IMG/VR virus record: IMGVR_UViG_3300028045_001344
Span: 87,554 to 151,553 of that record
Reading direction: 5' to 3' (one strand)
DNA length: 64,000 nt
From: a virus
The position numbers were made by a program, and so were the translations under genes. This document shows, piece by piece, positions 63,771 to 64,000 of the stretch (its first letter is position 1; each line of letters opens with the position of its first letter). The notes under the pieces are model-generated. The model ran no database searches, was not told the DNA's origin, and worked only from the letters and a program-made list of their open reading frames with translations.

Positions 63771-64000
63771 CTACATCCTCTGTTCAGGGGTATTAACTTC
63801 GACACCGCCCATGTTTTGGTCAGGCATATCAACTTTTTCTCTCTCGAGTTCATCTTCTTGGACTTCTCCGACAATAGTTTTAAAGCTTTCGACGTGTGCA
63901 ATAATCGCCCCTTTCATAGATGCATCGGTTATATTAGCAGCAGTTGTGACGATTTGGTCCAAAAGAGCACAAATTTCATTCGTTAGTTTGGGATCATCTG
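63771..64000 (-). CDS. Partial hypothetical protein (5' end outside window)
   Basis: The frame is open to the window end at 64000 and stops at 63771, giving at least 75 residues. It includes PKLTNEICALLDQIVTTAAN, a helical segment, then an acidic tail (GEVQEDELEREKVDMPDQN). A TTG at 63962 could be taken for a start, but the open frame upstream is protein-like, so the gene probably continues beyond the window. No family is recognised. Confidence 0.62.
   Translation of the reverse strand, partial: DDPKLTNEICALLDQIVTTAANITDASMKGAIIAHVESFKTIVGEVQEDELEREKVDMPDQNMGGVEVNTPEQRM

Noticed and set aside
63650-63901. 83-codon minus-strand frame
   Set aside because: Composition is Cys/Arg/Ser-rich, with no ribosome site, and it overlaps two better frames (63610-63768 and 63771-64000).

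Overview
The window looks like about 64 kb of a tailed-phage genome with a contractile tail related to T4 (a marine-type, AT-rich myovirus-like phage, probably known only from uncultured sources). The evidence is a baseplate gp6-like protein beside a gp25-like protein, a gp55-like late sigma factor, a PIN-PhoH protein, a cell-wall peptidase fused to a tail protein, tightly overlapping genes almost all on the minus strand, and several very large Ser/Thr/Asn-rich structural proteins. There is no integrase, ribosomal gene or host housekeeping block. The host cannot be named. The phage tmRNA is of the one-piece type.

Layout, in transcription order (minus strand, high to low coordinates). (1) 64000-61750: small accessory genes, among them an acidic protein, a lipoprotein and several tiny membrane proteins. 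(2) 61742-61403: a complete tmRNA gene whose resume frame reads ANNNNHFQSLALAA-stop. (3) 61381-60721: three small genes. The only plus-strand gene, a secreted trypsin-like lipoprotein protease (59864-60724), meets them tail to tail. (4) 59751-56833: PhoH, an HELAH metallopeptidase and a PD-(D/E)XK nuclease, two of them preceded by sigma70-like promoters. (5) 56824-35345: a continuous island of about 21.5 kb for making and decorating glycans. It holds glycosyltransferases, a fucosyltransferase-like protein, rhamnose genes (rfbB, rfbC, rfbD), GDP-fucose genes (gmd, fcl), an asparagine-synthase-type amidotransferase, at least five methyltransferase-like proteins, a GSCFA protein, an RgpF-WbsX protein, and a sulfation set (membrane-anchored APS kinase plus two sulfotransferases). 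(6) 35335-33584: small late-control genes, including the sigma factor. (7) 33584-1: the tail and baseplate operon, with the VanY-type peptidase, an acidic spike-like protein, a 1960-aa protein, gp25, gp6, a 484-aa protein, a 3847-aa protein with two LamG-like domains, and six further structural proteins down to the window edge.

Working together, region 7 builds an unusually large tail tip or baseplate. Region 6 probably switches on late transcription. Region 5 could synthesise a rhamnose/fucose glycan that is methylated, amidated and sulfated. Its target (virion proteins, host surface glycan or DNA) is not shown by the sequence. Most notable are the phage sulfation module, the phage tmRNA, a three-part chimeric gene left by duplication and deletion in the island, and the giant LamG protein.
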